A DNA stretch of 64,000 bases from Pseudomonas sp. GM41(2012) (GCF_000282315.2 NZ_AKJN02000006.1:806001-870000), one strand, 5' to 3'; positions 34,220 through 43,837 are shown, counted from the first letter of the stretch. Numbers and translations: made by a program. Notes: generated from the sequence alone by a model not told the origin.

Positions 34220-35361
34220 GTGAAACCGCCCCTTCCTCGTCCGAGCCCCCAGTCGCCCAAGCGCCAGCACCAGCAACGGCTGCCGACCCGGCGAAAAAAG
34301 GCATCAAGTGGGTGCTGTTACTGATCCTCCTGAGCCTGACCTGGTACCTGTTGGCGGATCGTTTCACACCCTATACACAACAGGCCCGGGTGGGTGCCTT
34401 TGTGATTCCGGTTGCCTCTGAAGTGGCAGGCCGCGTGACCCGGGTGAACGTGCGCAATAACCAGGACGTCAAGGCCGGCGAAATCCTTTTCGAGGTGGAC
34501 CCTCAGCCGTACCAGATTGCCGTCGACCGTGCACGTGCCGACCTTGAATCGACCCGTCGACAGATCGGCGCAAGCACCGCCGGCATTGCCTCGGCCCAAG
34601 CCAATCTGCGCGCAGCCCAGGCCAATGAACTCAAGGCGCGCCAGGACAATCAGCGTCTTGAGGGTTTGTATCGCGAAGACCCCGGCACCATTTCCGTACG
34701 ACTGCTCGAAGTGTCTCGCGCCAACCGCGAACAGGCGGTCAGCCAAGTAGCGGCTGCCCGCGCCGAAGTGCAGCGCGCGCGTGAGCAGGAAGGTGGCAGC
34801 GAGGAAGACAACGCCTTGCTGCGCAGCGCCGCCACGGCATTGTCCAAAGCCGAACTGGATCTGTCCAACACGCAGATTCGCGCTCGCTCGGCCGGACTGA
34901 TTACGGATCTGCGTACTGACGCCGGGCAATTCGCCGCTGCCGGTAGCCCGGTCATGACCCTGATCGCCATTCATGATGTGTGGATCAGTGCGGACATGAC
35001 TGAGAACAACCTCGGTCTGGTGAAGCTCGACACACCGGTTTCGATTGTTCTGGATGCTCTGCCGGGCGAGGTCTTCGAGGGGCGCGTGCGCAGCGTCGGT
35101 TATGGCGTCAGCGTGGGGCAGACACCCGCGCCGGGCACCTTGCCCAGCGTGCAGAACAGCCGCGACTGGTTGCGTCCGGCCCAGCGTTTCCCGGTCATTA
35201 TCGAGTTCTCGCCAGACTCGTTGAACACGTTGCGTGACAGTCGGGGGATCCGTGCCGGTGGGCAGGCCGAAGTCATGGCCTTCCCCACCGAGGGCAATCC
35301 GCTGAACCCGCTCGGCCGCGTGTTTGTGGGGTTCATGAGCTGGCTGAGCTATGCCTATTAA
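34216..35361 (+). CDS. HlyD-family membrane fusion protein (EmrA/AaeA type)
   Basis: The protein has 381 residues. One N-terminal membrane span (WVLLLILLSLTWYLLADRF) is followed by a lipoyl half-motif (VASEVAGRVTRVNVRNNQDV), a long coiled-coil hairpin (about 95-200), the returning lipoyl half (IRARSAGLITDLRTDAGQFA) and a beta-barrel region. It links the inner-membrane pump to the outer-membrane channel in the periplasm. The start overlaps the stop of the preceding gene (ATGA), and its own end overlaps the DUF2955 gene. Confidence 0.9.
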   Translation: MSETAPSSSEPPVAQAPAPATAADPAKKGIKWVLLLILLSLTWYLLADRFTPYTQQARVGAFVIPVASEVAGRVTRVNVRNNQDVKAGEILFEVDPQPYQIAVDRARADLESTRRQIGASTAGIASAQANLRAAQANELKARQDNQRLEGLYREDPGTISVRLLEVSRANREQAVSQVAAARAEVQRAREQEGGSEEDNALLRSAATALSKAELDLSNTQIRARSAGLITDLRTDAGQFAAAGSPVMTLIAIHDVWISADMTENNLGLVKLDTPVSIVLDALPGEVFEGRVRSVGYGVSVGQTPAPGTLPSVQNSRDWLRPAQRFPVIIEFSPDSLNTLRDSRGIRAGGQAEVMAFPTEGNPLNPLGRVFVGFMSWLSYAY

Positions 35362-36391
35362 GAGCATGTCTACTCGGCGCACGCCGCGGGATCAACGCGC
35401 GCTGCGCCTGGCCACCGGTACAGCGTTGTGCCTCACCGCCAGTTTCGGCCTGGGCTTGCCGATTCCCTTTCTGGCGCCGGTGCTTTGCCTGCTGTTGCTG
35501 GCTTCTGTCAATCGCCCGCTGCCGTTCAAGGCCGGACTGGTTCTCGCACTGGCTGCCATGTTGACCACCGGCATCGGCCTGCTATTGATCCCGGTCCTGC
35601 GTTATTACCCGGTCAGCGGCGTGCTATTGATCAGCGTCGGTCTGTTCCTGGCCTTCCGCTTTGGCCTGCGCGGCGGCAACACCTTGATCATGACCTTCCT
35701 GGTGATTGGCCTGACCATGATCTCCTCGGCGGGTATCGCCGAATTCGATCTGGCGGCGATGGTCATCGGCGCACTGGTCAAGGGTTTGCTGCTCGCCGTT
35801 GTTGTCGTGGCGTTCAGTCATGGGTTATTCCCGGATCCACCCAACGCCCCTTCTCCGCCGCCTGCCCCACCTCTGCCGGCAGAAGAAGTCAGTCGGGTTG
35901 CGCTACGAGCAACCCTGATCGTGTTGCCGGCACTCCTACTGGCGCTGATCGACCCGGCCGGTTATTTGCCCATCATCTTGAAGGCCGTCAGCCTGGGTCA
36001 GCAAAGCTCCACGACAAACGCCCGCATCGCCGGTCGCGAACTGCTCGGCTCGACGTTACTCGCAGGTCTGTTGGCGATCCTCTTCTGGAGCGCCCTCAGT
36101 CTGTTTGTACATCTGTGGATGTTCTTTCTGTGGATGTTGCTGTTCGGCCTGGTGCTGGCGCGCAAGCTGTATGCCCTGAGCCCGACGAGGTTTACCCCGG
36201 GGTTTTGGCTCAATACCCTGATCACGCTGATCATCCTGTTGGGTCAGTCGGTACAGGACAGCGCAGCAGGCAAGGACGTTTACACAGCGTTCGCCATTCG
36301 CATGGGCTTGTTCATCCTCGTGACGCTGTATGCCTGGCTGATGGTTCATTTGCTCGAACAACGGCAGGAAAACGCTCAAGGATTAACCTGA
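35351..36391 (+). CDS. DUF2955 inner-membrane protein of the efflux operon
   Basis: The protein has 346 residues with about ten hydrophobic segments in two blocks separated by a proline-rich loop (PPNAPSPPPAPPLPAEE). This resembles half of an FUSC/AaeB-type aromatic-acid exporter, and DUF2955 proteins typically accompany HlyD adaptors. It probably acts as the pump, with an unknown substrate, possibly aromatic acids. The ATG at 35351 overlaps the adaptor gene by 11 bp; an ATG at 35366 is an alternative start. Its stop overlaps the convergent glycine-zipper gene. Confidence 0.78.
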   Translation: MPIKSMSTRRTPRDQRALRLATGTALCLTASFGLGLPIPFLAPVLCLLLLASVNRPLPFKAGLVLALAAMLTTGIGLLLIPVLRYYPVSGVLLISVGLFLAFRFGLRGGNTLIMTFLVIGLTMISSAGIAEFDLAAMVIGALVKGLLLAVVVVAFSHGLFPDPPNAPSPPPAPPLPAEEVSRVALRATLIVLPALLLALIDPAGYLPIILKAVSLGQQSSTTNARIAGRELLGSTLLAGLLAILFWSALSLFVHLWMFFLWMLLFGLVLARKLYALSPTRFTPGFWLNTLITLIILLGQSVQDSAAGKDVYTAFAIRMGLFILVTLYAWLMVHLLEQRQENAQGLT

Positions 36392-36831
36392 TACCCCTTC
36401 CCTTGCAGGCAACTGGTATAGGCCGTTGAACTGGTCGCAGCACTGGTTTTCTCTTGCGCCCGGCGTTCCTGACGCTGACGCGAACCTCCGACGACCGCTC
36501 CTGCGGCGGCGGTTTCCTTGGCGCGATTCTGACGATAGTCCTGCTTCACGTCATCGTCGACACGATCATAAAACTCGTCGTGCTGACGTCCACGCACCTG
36601 GGCCCCCGCAGCCCCTGCGGCAGCGCCCGCTGCGGCCCCCTTCAGTCTTCCACCGGAAGGAGGCGGTGCAGTCGAGGAACTCTGACTGGCTGCGATGTTG
36701 TGGCATTCGGTCATGTCCGCCTGGGTTTGTTGTGAACTCTGCCCTTTCATCGGCACGACCGTTTCGGCCCATCCCTGGGTCCAGGAAAGCGACAGTGCGA
36801 TGCACAGGCTAATGAATGACAACCTTTTCAT
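36376..36831 (-). CDS. Secreted glycine-zipper protein
   Basis: The protein has 151 residues. A signal peptide (KRLSFISLCIALSLSW, cut after GWA) leads to a cysteine-bearing region (MTECHNIAASQ). A glycine/alanine zipper (LKGAAAGAAAGAAGAQ) and a YMGG-like second half (AAAGAVVGGSRQRQERR) follow, ending in a second cysteine (TSCLQGKGY). The ATG at 36831 has GGAGG seven bases upstream. Such proteins sit in the periplasm or outer membrane and often belong to envelope-stress responses. It overlaps the end of the DUF2955 gene by 16 bp on the opposite strand. Confidence 0.75.
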   Translation of the reverse strand: MKRLSFISLCIALSLSWTQGWAETVVPMKGQSSQQTQADMTECHNIAASQSSSTAPPPSGGRLKGAAAGAAAGAAGAQVRGRQHDEFYDRVDDDVKQDYRQNRAKETAAAGAVVGGSRQRQERRAQEKTSAATSSTAYTSCLQGKGYQVNP

Positions 36832-37059
36832 GATGACCTCCGACAGGGCCCGGCACTCTGCAAGCACACTGGGTCGGTAGACAGACAGCTCAATACGTCA
36901 CACCTTGTGATCCTGAGCGTGGTTCAGCATAAAAGATTGTAGATCACCCCTTCTCAACCGCCCCCCTTCCCTATTCGTGGCCCGCATCGCGGAACTATTT
37001 TTCGCGCCAGCACACGCCATGACCTAACCTGAATGGTTAAAGCCGCTGGAGGCATGCCT

Positions 37060-39447
37060 ATGCGTCCTGCATTGAAATTACTCATTTTCGTTGTGTTTGC
37101 GCTAATGGGGGCGAACATCGGCGAGCTGTCGGCGGATGAACTACCCAACACGTCGAGCAACAGTGAGACCAGCGCTAGCGCTACGGTGTCAAAAAGCGAT
37201 CTCGAAGCACTGCAATTAAGACTGGATAACCTTAAACAGCAAGTATCACTGACCAGTAACTACACCCAGTTGATAGGCTTTCAGGACAACGTTCAGTTGC
37301 TCTTCAGTGATGTGGACAAGTTGGCGGCTGTGTTACTTCCCGAGCAAGCGCAATTACAAGCACAAATCAGTGTGCTCGGGACGACGTCCGCTACCAGCGC
37401 CGCCATGGAAAAGTCCGATCTCGTGAAACAGAGGTCTTATCTCACTGAACAAAAAGACAAGGTGGATGACGATCTCAACATACTGTTGGCCATCAAAGAA
37501 GGCGCGACTAACCTCATCACCCAGATTGCCGCCATTCGGCGCACTCAACTGGAAACCGAACTGGCCCAGCGCACCGCCAGCTTCCTCAACCCCCGGTTCT
37601 GGTTGCCGCTGTTCTCTCCACTGGAGGAGGATAAAAACCGTCTGAGGTTTTTGATTGACCAGTCTAACAATGTCATCCAGTCCGTCTGGCAACCCGACCG
37701 GCGTGCCGCGACCGTCACGTTGTTATTGCTGGCCCTGGCCTTCTGGACGCCGGGGCGAAGACTGGCTGAACGTGGTTTGACATGGATCTGCATCCATCGA
37801 GTACCGGAAGGTCGCCTGCGCAGAAGTTCATTGGCGATAGCGACGGTAGTTGCCACGATGTTGAGCGCAGGTTGTGTAATACAGCTCATCTCCGCGGCGA
37901 CTACCCGCCTTCAACCATTGCCGCAGCCACTGGAAGGTTACTTCGACGATGTCGAGAAAGTCGCTTACGCCTGCGCCCTGATTATCGGTCTGAGTCGGGC
38001 CCTGTTGTCTAAACGCAATCCCTCATGGCGGTTGCCTGGCATCGCCGATGAAGTAGCACTTGCAATAAACCCTTTTCCGGCGCTGCTGGCCGGATCAATG
38101 CTGATACTCATCTCGCTGGTACAAGTCACCAATGCGACGGGTATGAGTACGCAAGTGGTTCTCTTCAGCCGGGGCGTCGTGTCATTGGTCGTCATCATGA
38201 TTATTGGTGCGCTATTGCTACGCGTCAGTAGAACCCGTCGAGCGATGGTTATTGCCGGGGAACACCCTGAGTCAGGGACTACGCTGGCGGGGGTGATTTA
38301 TACCGGCGTGAGTATCGCCGTGTTGATCTCGATTTTTGGTCTGCTGATCGGTTACATCTCCCTGGCCCGATTTATCACTTACGAAATTGTCTGGCTCTAT
38401 ATCGTTGTTGCCAGCTTCTATTTGCTGATGCAGTTGTTCAGGGACTTGTGTGATTACCTGTTTTCGCCAAAGCACCCAAGCGGCAAAACGATCAAACAGC
38501 TGCTGGGTATCGGTGACGTACGACTGGAACAAATCGAGGTTGTTGTGTCGGGTATTGGCAGAGCGGCCTTACTGCTAATTGCCGTGATTACAACGTTTGT
38601 GGGGGGGATTGGAGCGACCTTTGGCCAACTGACTGACAGGGTTTCAGCGATCCTCGGCGGCGATGGCCTGCGCAAGCTGAATATCATTCCGGGCAATCTG
38701 TTGAATGCGGTCCTCGCGCTGTTGATCGGTATTTACCTGATTCGATCGCTGCGCAGATGGCTGGATAACGAATTCCTGCCGAAAACCGATATGGACCCCG
38801 GCATGGGGGCGTCGCTGAGCACCCTGTTCAGTAATATCGGGTACGTACTGGTCATTCTGCTGGCGTTGTCCTCATTGGGCATCAAATGGACCAATCTGGC
38901 CTGGATCGTCAGTGCGTTGTCGGTGGGTATCGGCTTCGGCTTGCAGGAGATCGTCAAGAACTTCGTGTCCGGGTTAATCCTGCTCACCGAGCGTCCGGTC
39001 AAGGTCGGCGACCTGATCAGCATCAGCGGGGTCGAAGGCGATATCCGGCGAATCAATGTCAGGGCCACCGAGATACAGCTCAGTGACCGCTCGATCGTGA
39101 TCGTGCCCAACTCCCAGCTTATCTCCCAGAACCTGCGCAATGTGACCATGGGCGGCAGCGCCCAAGGGGTGGCGACACTCGAGCTGGTGTTCCCCCTGGA
39201 TATCGACCCCGAACAAGTCAAAACCCTGCTGTACACCGCCTATCACGAGCATGAAACCATCCTCGACAAACCCTCCCCCGTTGTTCGCTTCAGCAATCTG
39301 AGCCCTGAAGGCATCACCCTGACCATCACCGGCTATGTCAGCAGCCCAAGGATTGTCAGTACGACCAAGAGCGATCTGCTCTTTGAAATCCTCAAGCGAT
39401 TGGGGGCGGCCGGCATTGAATTAGCCAAGCCTGTTCCTCCTGCGTAA
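37060..39447 (+). CDS. Large MscS-type mechanosensitive channel (DUF3772 N-terminus)
   Basis: The protein has about 795 residues. A signal peptide (ALKLLIFVVFALMGANIGE) is followed by a periplasmic, partly coiled-coil domain of DUF3772 type, about ten membrane segments, then the MscS core: TM3 pore region (LAWIVSALSVGIGFGLQE, FVSGLILLTERPVKVGDLI) and cytoplasmic beta and C-terminal domains. I use the ATG at 37060, eight bases after GGAGG; ATGs at 37033 and 37054 fit the site less well. It should open on membrane tension during osmotic downshock. It stands as a single-gene unit. Confidence 0.88.
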   Translation: MRPALKLLIFVVFALMGANIGELSADELPNTSSNSETSASATVSKSDLEALQLRLDNLKQQVSLTSNYTQLIGFQDNVQLLFSDVDKLAAVLLPEQAQLQAQISVLGTTSATSAAMEKSDLVKQRSYLTEQKDKVDDDLNILLAIKEGATNLITQIAAIRRTQLETELAQRTASFLNPRFWLPLFSPLEEDKNRLRFLIDQSNNVIQSVWQPDRRAATVTLLLLALAFWTPGRRLAERGLTWICIHRVPEGRLRRSSLAIATVVATMLSAGCVIQLISAATTRLQPLPQPLEGYFDDVEKVAYACALIIGLSRALLSKRNPSWRLPGIADEVALAINPFPALLAGSMLILISLVQVTNATGMSTQVVLFSRGVVSLVVIMIIGALLLRVSRTRRAMVIAGEHPESGTTLAGVIYTGVSIAVLISIFGLLIGYISLARFITYEIVWLYIVVASFYLLMQLFRDLCDYLFSPKHPSGKTIKQLLGIGDVRLEQIEVVVSGIGRAALLLIAVITTFVGGIGATFGQLTDRVSAILGGDGLRKLNIIPGNLLNAVLALLIGIYLIRSLRRWLDNEFLPKTDMDPGMGASLSTLFSNIGYVLVILLALSSLGIKWTNLAWIVSALSVGIGFGLQEIVKNFVSGLILLTERPVKVGDLISISGVEGDIRRINVRATEIQLSDRSIVIVPNSQLISQNLRNVTMGGSAQGVATLELVFPLDIDPEQVKTLLYTAYHEHETILDKPSPVVRFSNLSPEGITLTITGYVSSPRIVSTTKSDLLFEILKRLGAAGIELAKPVPPA

Positions 39448-39553
39448 TACCCATCAATAGCCTGCCTGTCGCCTGAATATGCTCGTGATCACACGGGAGC
39501 GTTGTGAATTTGTGCGCCTCCGAGTGATACGTTTATTTTCACAGCATTGCATT

Positions 39554-39572
39554 ATGAAATAAAACATGTCAT
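39554..39572. promoter_or_regulatory. Inverted repeat upstream of the amino-acid ABC operon
   Basis: ATGAAAT-N5-ATGTCAT forms a near-perfect dyad with one mismatch, about 90 bp before the binding-protein start. It lies in an AT-rich promoter-like stretch. The RpiR-type regulator at the end of the same operon is a possible binder. Confidence 0.35.
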
Positions 39573-39661
39573 TTATAGCCACACAAAATCATCAGGACTG
39601 ATCCACCGCGCCAGATCGGATGGCCTGTACCACCCCAACGCCCCTCCAAGGAGTCAACAAT

Positions 39662-40438
39662 ATGAACAAGACAGAACTTCTAGGTGCTCTGGCACTGTGC
39701 GCCGCAAGCTTGCTGGCACACGCCGACGAAGACAGCCTGCGAATCGGTATCGAAGCCGCCTACCCGCCCTTCTCTTTCAAGACGCCGGAGGGCAACGTCA
39801 GTGGTTTCGATTACGACATCGGCAACGCCCTGTGCGAAGAAATGAAGGTCAAATGCGAGTGGGTCATCCAGGAATTCGACGGCATGATCCCATCGCTGAA
39901 AGTGCGCAAGATCGATGCCGTGCTGTCGTCGATGTCGATCACTGAAGACCGTATGAAGTCGGTCGACTTCAGCAAAAAGTACTACCACACGCCCGGCAAG
40001 TTCGCGATGAAGGCCGGCAACGTGATCAACGACCCGCTGGTTGATCTCAAGGGCAAGAAAGTCGGGGTGCAACGCTCATCGACCTACGACCGTTTTGCTA
40101 CCGAGCAGCTTGAAAAAGCCGGGGTCCAGGTGGTGCGCTACGGCTCACAAAATGAAGCCTTCCTCGATCTGGCGTCAGGTCGACTGGACGCGACGCTCGC
40201 CGACATCGTCAACACCGACGAGAGCTTCATCAAAACGCCGGCGGGTAAAGGCTTCGCGCTGGTGGGACCGGACATCAGCGACCCGAAATATTTCGGCCGA
40301 GGCGCCGGGATTGCGGTGCGCAAAGGCGACAGCGTGAACGTTGCACGTCTGAGTACAGCGATCGACGCCATTCGCGCCAACGGCAAGTACCAGCAAGTGA
40401 TGGCCAAGTACTTCGCGTTCGATATCTACGGCGAATAA
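39662..40438 (+). CDS. Periplasmic cationic-amino-acid-type binding protein (AotJ/ArgT-like)
   Basis: The protein has 258 residues with a signal peptide (NKTELLGALALCAASLLAHA). The mature protein opens with LRIGIEAAYPPFSFKTPEGN and contains VSGFDYDIGNALCEEMKVKC, EFDGMIPSLKVRKIDAVLSSM and VGVQRSSTYDRFATEQ, typical of the lysine/arginine/ornithine binding-protein family. AAGGAG precedes the ATG at 39662. It begins an operon with the order binding protein, two permeases, aspartoacylase-like protein and ATPase, as in aotJQMOP of P. aeruginosa. The exact ligand is unknown and may be an acylated amino acid. Confidence 0.87.
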   Translation: MNKTELLGALALCAASLLAHADEDSLRIGIEAAYPPFSFKTPEGNVSGFDYDIGNALCEEMKVKCEWVIQEFDGMIPSLKVRKIDAVLSSMSITEDRMKSVDFSKKYYHTPGKFAMKAGNVINDPLVDLKGKKVGVQRSSTYDRFATEQLEKAGVQVVRYGSQNEAFLDLASGRLDATLADIVNTDESFIKTPAGKGFALVGPDISDPKYFGRGAGIAVRKGDSVNVARLSTAIDAIRANGKYQQVMAKYFAFDIYGE

Positions 40439-40458
40439 GCCTTACCTGAAACCCTGTG

Positions 40459-40483
40459 GCGCCCGCCTCTTGCGGGCGCTTTT
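40459..40483 (+). terminator. Hairpin with T-run between binding-protein and permease genes
   Basis: GCGCCCGC and GCGGGCGC form a perfect 8-bp stem with a five-base loop, followed by TTTT. It stands 21 bp after the binding-protein stop. Partial termination here would make more binding protein than membrane parts, a common design in ABC operons. Confidence 0.7.
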
Positions 40484-40529
40484 GGGCTTGTCTCGCGCGC
40501 CTTTTGGCGCTCGTTTGAGGACCTTCATC

Positions 40530-41219
40530 ATGCTTCACGGCTACGGATCGAGCATTCTCGATGGCGCCTGGCTGACCATTAACCTGGCCTTGACCTCCAT
40601 GAGCATGGCGATTGCTTTGGGTCTGATCGGCGCGGCCTTTCGGTTGTCGCCGCTCAAATGGCTGGCAATGCTGGGCGAAGGGTATACCACCCTGATTCGC
40701 GGTATTCCTGACCTGGTGTTGATCCTGCTGATCTTCTACGGCGGGCAGGATCTGGTGAACCGCATCGCCCTGGCACTCGGTTACACCCACTACATCGACA
40801 TCAACCCCTTTATCGCCGGCGTCTGCACCATGGGCTTCATTTTTGGCGCCTATCTGTCGGAAACCTTTCGCGGCGCGTTCATGGCGATTCCTAAAGGTCA
40901 GGGTGAAGCCGGCGTGGCGTATGGCATGAGTGGCGGCCAGGTGTTCTGGCGGATTCTGGTGCCGCAGATGATTCGGTTCGCCATCCCCGGGTTCACCAAC
41001 AACTGGCTCGTGCTGACCAAATCCACCGCACTGATTTCGGTGATCGGCTTGCAGGACATGATGTTCAAAGCCAAGAACGCAGCGGACGCCACCCATGAGC
41101 CGTTTACGTTTTTCCTCGCGGTGGCGGCGCTTTATCTGATGCTGACCAGCGTGTCATTGCTGGTGCTGCGTTACCTGGAAAAACACTACTCGGTCGGCAT
41201 CAAAGCCGCCGAATTGTGA
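40530..41219 (+). CDS. Amino-acid ABC transporter permease (HisQ/AotQ-like)
   Basis: The protein has 229 residues with five predicted membrane segments. The EAA-type ATPase contact loop appears as EAGVAYGMSGGQVFWRILVP. The ATG at 40530 is chosen because GAGGA lies upstream; an upstream in-frame codon at 40470 lies within the terminator-adjacent leader. It pairs with the permease at 41234 to form the membrane channel. It is 14 bp from that gene. Confidence 0.87.
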   Translation: MLHGYGSSILDGAWLTINLALTSMSMAIALGLIGAAFRLSPLKWLAMLGEGYTTLIRGIPDLVLILLIFYGGQDLVNRIALALGYTHYIDINPFIAGVCTMGFIFGAYLSETFRGAFMAIPKGQGEAGVAYGMSGGQVFWRILVPQMIRFAIPGFTNNWLVLTKSTALISVIGLQDMMFKAKNAADATHEPFTFFLAVAALYLMLTSVSLLVLRYLEKHYSVGIKAAEL

Positions 41220-41233
41220 TTGGGAGCAACCCC

Positions 41234-41932
41234 ATGATTCTCGACTACAACCTGATCTGGGAAAACCTGCCGCTGTATTTCAATGGCGCCTTGTTGACCC
41301 TCAAAGTCCTGCTGATTTCCTTGGCCTTCGGTCTGGTGCTGGCGATTCCGTTGGCACTGATGCGGGTGTCCCGATCGCCCCTGATCAACGTCCCTGCGTG
41401 GCTCTACACCTACGTGATTCGCGGCACGCCGATGCTGGTGCAATTGTTCCTGATCTATTACGGCCTGGCGCAGTTCGCAGCGGTACGTGAAAGCGCGCTC
41501 TGGCCGTACCTGTCCAGCGCAACCTTTTGTGCCTGCCTGGCCTTTGCAATCAACACCAGTGCCTATAGCGCGGAACTGCTGGCCGGCAGTTTGAAGGCCA
41601 CGGCCCACGGCGAGATCGAAGCCGCCAAGGCCATGGGCATGTCGCGCTTCACTTTGTACCGCCGCATTCTGCTGCCCTCGGCCTTGCGCCGGGCGCTACC
41701 GCAGTACAGCAACGAAGTGCTGATGATGCTGCAAACCACCAGCCTGGCATCGATTGTCACGCTGGTGGACATCACCGGGGCTGCGCGTACGGTCAGTGCG
41801 CGGTTCTATCTGCCGTTCGAGGCGTTCATCACGGCCGGCCTCATCTACCTGGCCCTGACCTTCATCCTGGTTCGCCTGTTCAAGCTGGCCGAGCGTCGCT
41901 GGCTGGCGTACCTGGCACCGCGCAAGCACTAA
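41234..41932 (+). CDS. Amino-acid ABC transporter permease (HisM/AotM-like)
   Basis: The protein has 232 residues and about five membrane spans. The ATPase contact loop is EAAKAMGMSRFTLYRRILLP. YVIRGTPMLVQLFLIYYGLA is the conserved segment of polar amino-acid permeases. GGGAG precedes the ATG at 41234. It ends 9 bp before the aspartoacylase-like gene, which has its own AAGGAG. Confidence 0.88.
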   Translation: MILDYNLIWENLPLYFNGALLTLKVLLISLAFGLVLAIPLALMRVSRSPLINVPAWLYTYVIRGTPMLVQLFLIYYGLAQFAAVRESALWPYLSSATFCACLAFAINTSAYSAELLAGSLKATAHGEIEAAKAMGMSRFTLYRRILLPSALRRALPQYSNEVLMMLQTTSLASIVTLVDITGAARTVSARFYLPFEAFITAGLIYLALTFILVRLFKLAERRWLAYLAPRKH

Positions 41933-41941
41933 GGAGCTGTT

Positions 41942-43054
41942 ATGGAGCACATTGAATACCTGCTGCCGTGGAGTGCTTCGGGCACTGAACGACGCCTGTC
42001 ACTGTTTCGTTTTGGCAGCGGGCCGCGCAAGGCCTACATTCAGGCGTCCCTGCACGCCGACGAGTTGCCGGGGATGCGCGTGGCGGTTGAACTCAAACGA
42101 CGTCTGCGGGTACTGGAAGAACAAGGTCGCCTGAACGGCGTGATCGAGTTAGTGCCGATGGCCAATCCGATTGGCATCGCGCAGATGTTCCAGGCCACCC
42201 ATCAGGGGCGCTTCGAGTTTTCCAGCGGGAAGAATTTCAATCGGGATTTCCCGGAGCTAACCGAAGCCGTGGCGGCGCTGGTGAAAGACCACCTGGGCGA
42301 CAATGCCGACGTCAACACTGCACAGATCCGTCGGGCCATGGCCGATGTCCTCGCCGACATGCCACCACCGATGTCGGAACTCGATGGCTTGCGCCGCCTG
42401 TTGCTGCAACATGCCTGTAACGCCGATGTGGTGCTGGACCTGCACTGCGATTTCGAGTCGATCATGCTGCTTTACGCCATGCCGCAAAACTGGCCGCGAT
42501 TGCGTTCGTTGGCCGCTCGACTCGGTGCCGGCGCAGCATTGCTGGCCGAGGGTGCGGGCGGCAGTGCCTTCGATGAAGCCTGTGCGATCCCTTGGTTGCG
42601 CTTGGCTGAGCTGTTTCCTGAAGCCGATATTCCGCTGGCCTGCGTGGCCACCACCATCGAGTTGCGCGGCATGGCCGACACCGAACGCGAACAATGTGTC
42701 GATAGCGCCGAGGCCATTCTGGGCTATCTCGCCGAGCAAGGCCTGATCAGCGGTGACTGGCCAGCAGCGCCACCGACCTGTTGTGAAGCGACGCCATTCG
42801 CCGGCGCGCAGTACGCCTATGCGCCGCACCCGGGGGTGGTGAGTTTTCTGCAACCGCTGGGTGCCCGGGTCAGGGTCGGCGATCCGCTGTTCGAAGTGCT
42901 GGATCCGCTGACCGATCGCCACAGTATCGTGCGCGCCAGCACCGACGGCACCCTCTATGCCCGAGAACGCCTGCGCTTTGCCCAGCCCGGTTTGTGGCTG
43001 GCCAAAGTCGCCGGCACCCGTCTTATTCGCCAGGGTCGCTTGCTCAGCGACTGA
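41942..43054 (+). CDS. Succinylglutamate desuccinylase/aspartoacylase-family protein (AotO-like)
   Basis: The protein has 370 residues of the zinc carboxypeptidase-like AstE/ASPA family. The H-x-x-E metal pair appears in ASLHADELPGMRVAVE near residue 37, the third ligand in VVLDLHCDFE, and the substrate-binding NFNRDFPE upstream of it. It should hydrolyse an N-acyl amino acid or related amide. The same family member (aotO) lies inside the aotJQMOP transport operon of P. aeruginosa with no firm role. Placement between permease and ATPase genes suggests the imported ligand is an acylated amino acid deacylated on entry, which is inference. Confidence 0.82.
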   Translation: MEHIEYLLPWSASGTERRLSLFRFGSGPRKAYIQASLHADELPGMRVAVELKRRLRVLEEQGRLNGVIELVPMANPIGIAQMFQATHQGRFEFSSGKNFNRDFPELTEAVAALVKDHLGDNADVNTAQIRRAMADVLADMPPPMSELDGLRRLLLQHACNADVVLDLHCDFESIMLLYAMPQNWPRLRSLAARLGAGAALLAEGAGGSAFDEACAIPWLRLAELFPEADIPLACVATTIELRGMADTEREQCVDSAEAILGYLAEQGLISGDWPAAPPTCCEATPFAGAQYAYAPHPGVVSFLQPLGARVRVGDPLFEVLDPLTDRHSIVRASTDGTLYARERLRFAQPGLWLAKVAGTRLIRQGRLLSD

Positions 43055-43072
43055 CTCCAGAGAGTGAACAGC

Positions 43073-43837
43073 ATGTACAAACTTGAAATCCAGAACCTGC
43101 ACAAAAGCTACGGCAGCCACGAAGTGCTCAAGGGCGTGTCCCTGGAGGCGAAGGCCGGTGATGTGATCAGCCTCATTGGCTCCAGCGGCTCGGGCAAAAG
43201 CACCTTCTTGCGCTGCATCAACCTGCTGGAGCAGCCCAACGCCGGCAACATCGTGCTCAACGGCGAACAATTGAAACTGGTAACCAACAAACTCGGCGGG
43301 CTCAAGGCCGCCGAACCCAAGCAGCTACAACGCATGCGTTCGCGGCTGTCGATGGTGTTTCAGCACTTCAACCTGTGGTCGCACATGAGCGCCCTTGAAA
43401 ACGTCATGGAAGCCCCGGTGCATGTGCTTGGCATGGGCAAGAAAGAGGCCCGGGAAAAGGCCGAGCACTATCTGAACAAAGTCGGCGTGGCGCACCGCAT
43501 GGACGCCTGGCCAGCCCATATGTCCGGCGGCGAGCAGCAGCGTGTGGCGATTGCCCGCGCGTTGGCCATGGAGCCGGAAGTGATGTTGTTCGATGAGCCG
43601 ACCTCGGCACTCGATCCCGAACTGGTCGGCGAAGTGCTCAAAGTCATGCAGGACCTCGCCCTCGAAGGTCGCACCATGGTGGTCGTGACCCACGAAATGG
43701 GCTTTGCCCGCGAGGTTTCCAATCAACTGGTGTTCCTGCACAAGGGGCAAGTCGAAGAACGTGGCGACCCGCGCGAAGTGCTGGTCAACCCGCAGTCCGA
43801 ACGCCTCCAGCAGTTTCTTGCCGGGAGCTTGAAGTAA
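43073..43837 (+). CDS. Amino-acid ABC transporter ATPase (HisP/AotP-like)
   Basis: The protein has 254 residues. Walker A is GSSGSGKST, the signature is MSGGEQQRVAIARALA, Walker B is VMLFDEPTSALDPE and the H-loop is VVVTHEMGFA. The insertion after Walker A is typical of the HisP branch. The ATG at 43073 is preceded by GAGAG; a GTG at 43064 is in frame. It powers the transporter formed by the two upstream permeases. Confidence 0.9.
   Translation: MYKLEIQNLHKSYGSHEVLKGVSLEAKAGDVISLIGSSGSGKSTFLRCINLLEQPNAGNIVLNGEQLKLVTNKLGGLKAAEPKQLQRMRSRLSMVFQHFNLWSHMSALENVMEAPVHVLGMGKKEAREKAEHYLNKVGVAHRMDAWPAHMSGGEQQRVAIARALAMEPEVMLFDEPTSALDPELVGEVLKVMQDLALEGRTMVVVTHEMGFAREVSNQLVFLHKGQVEERGDPREVLVNPQSERLQQFLAGSLK

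Noticed and set aside
32540-35382. Minus-strand frames of 328 and 354 codons opposite the efflux genes
   Set aside because: The plus strand encodes well-defined NodT-type and HlyD proteins here; the antisense frames show no family pattern.
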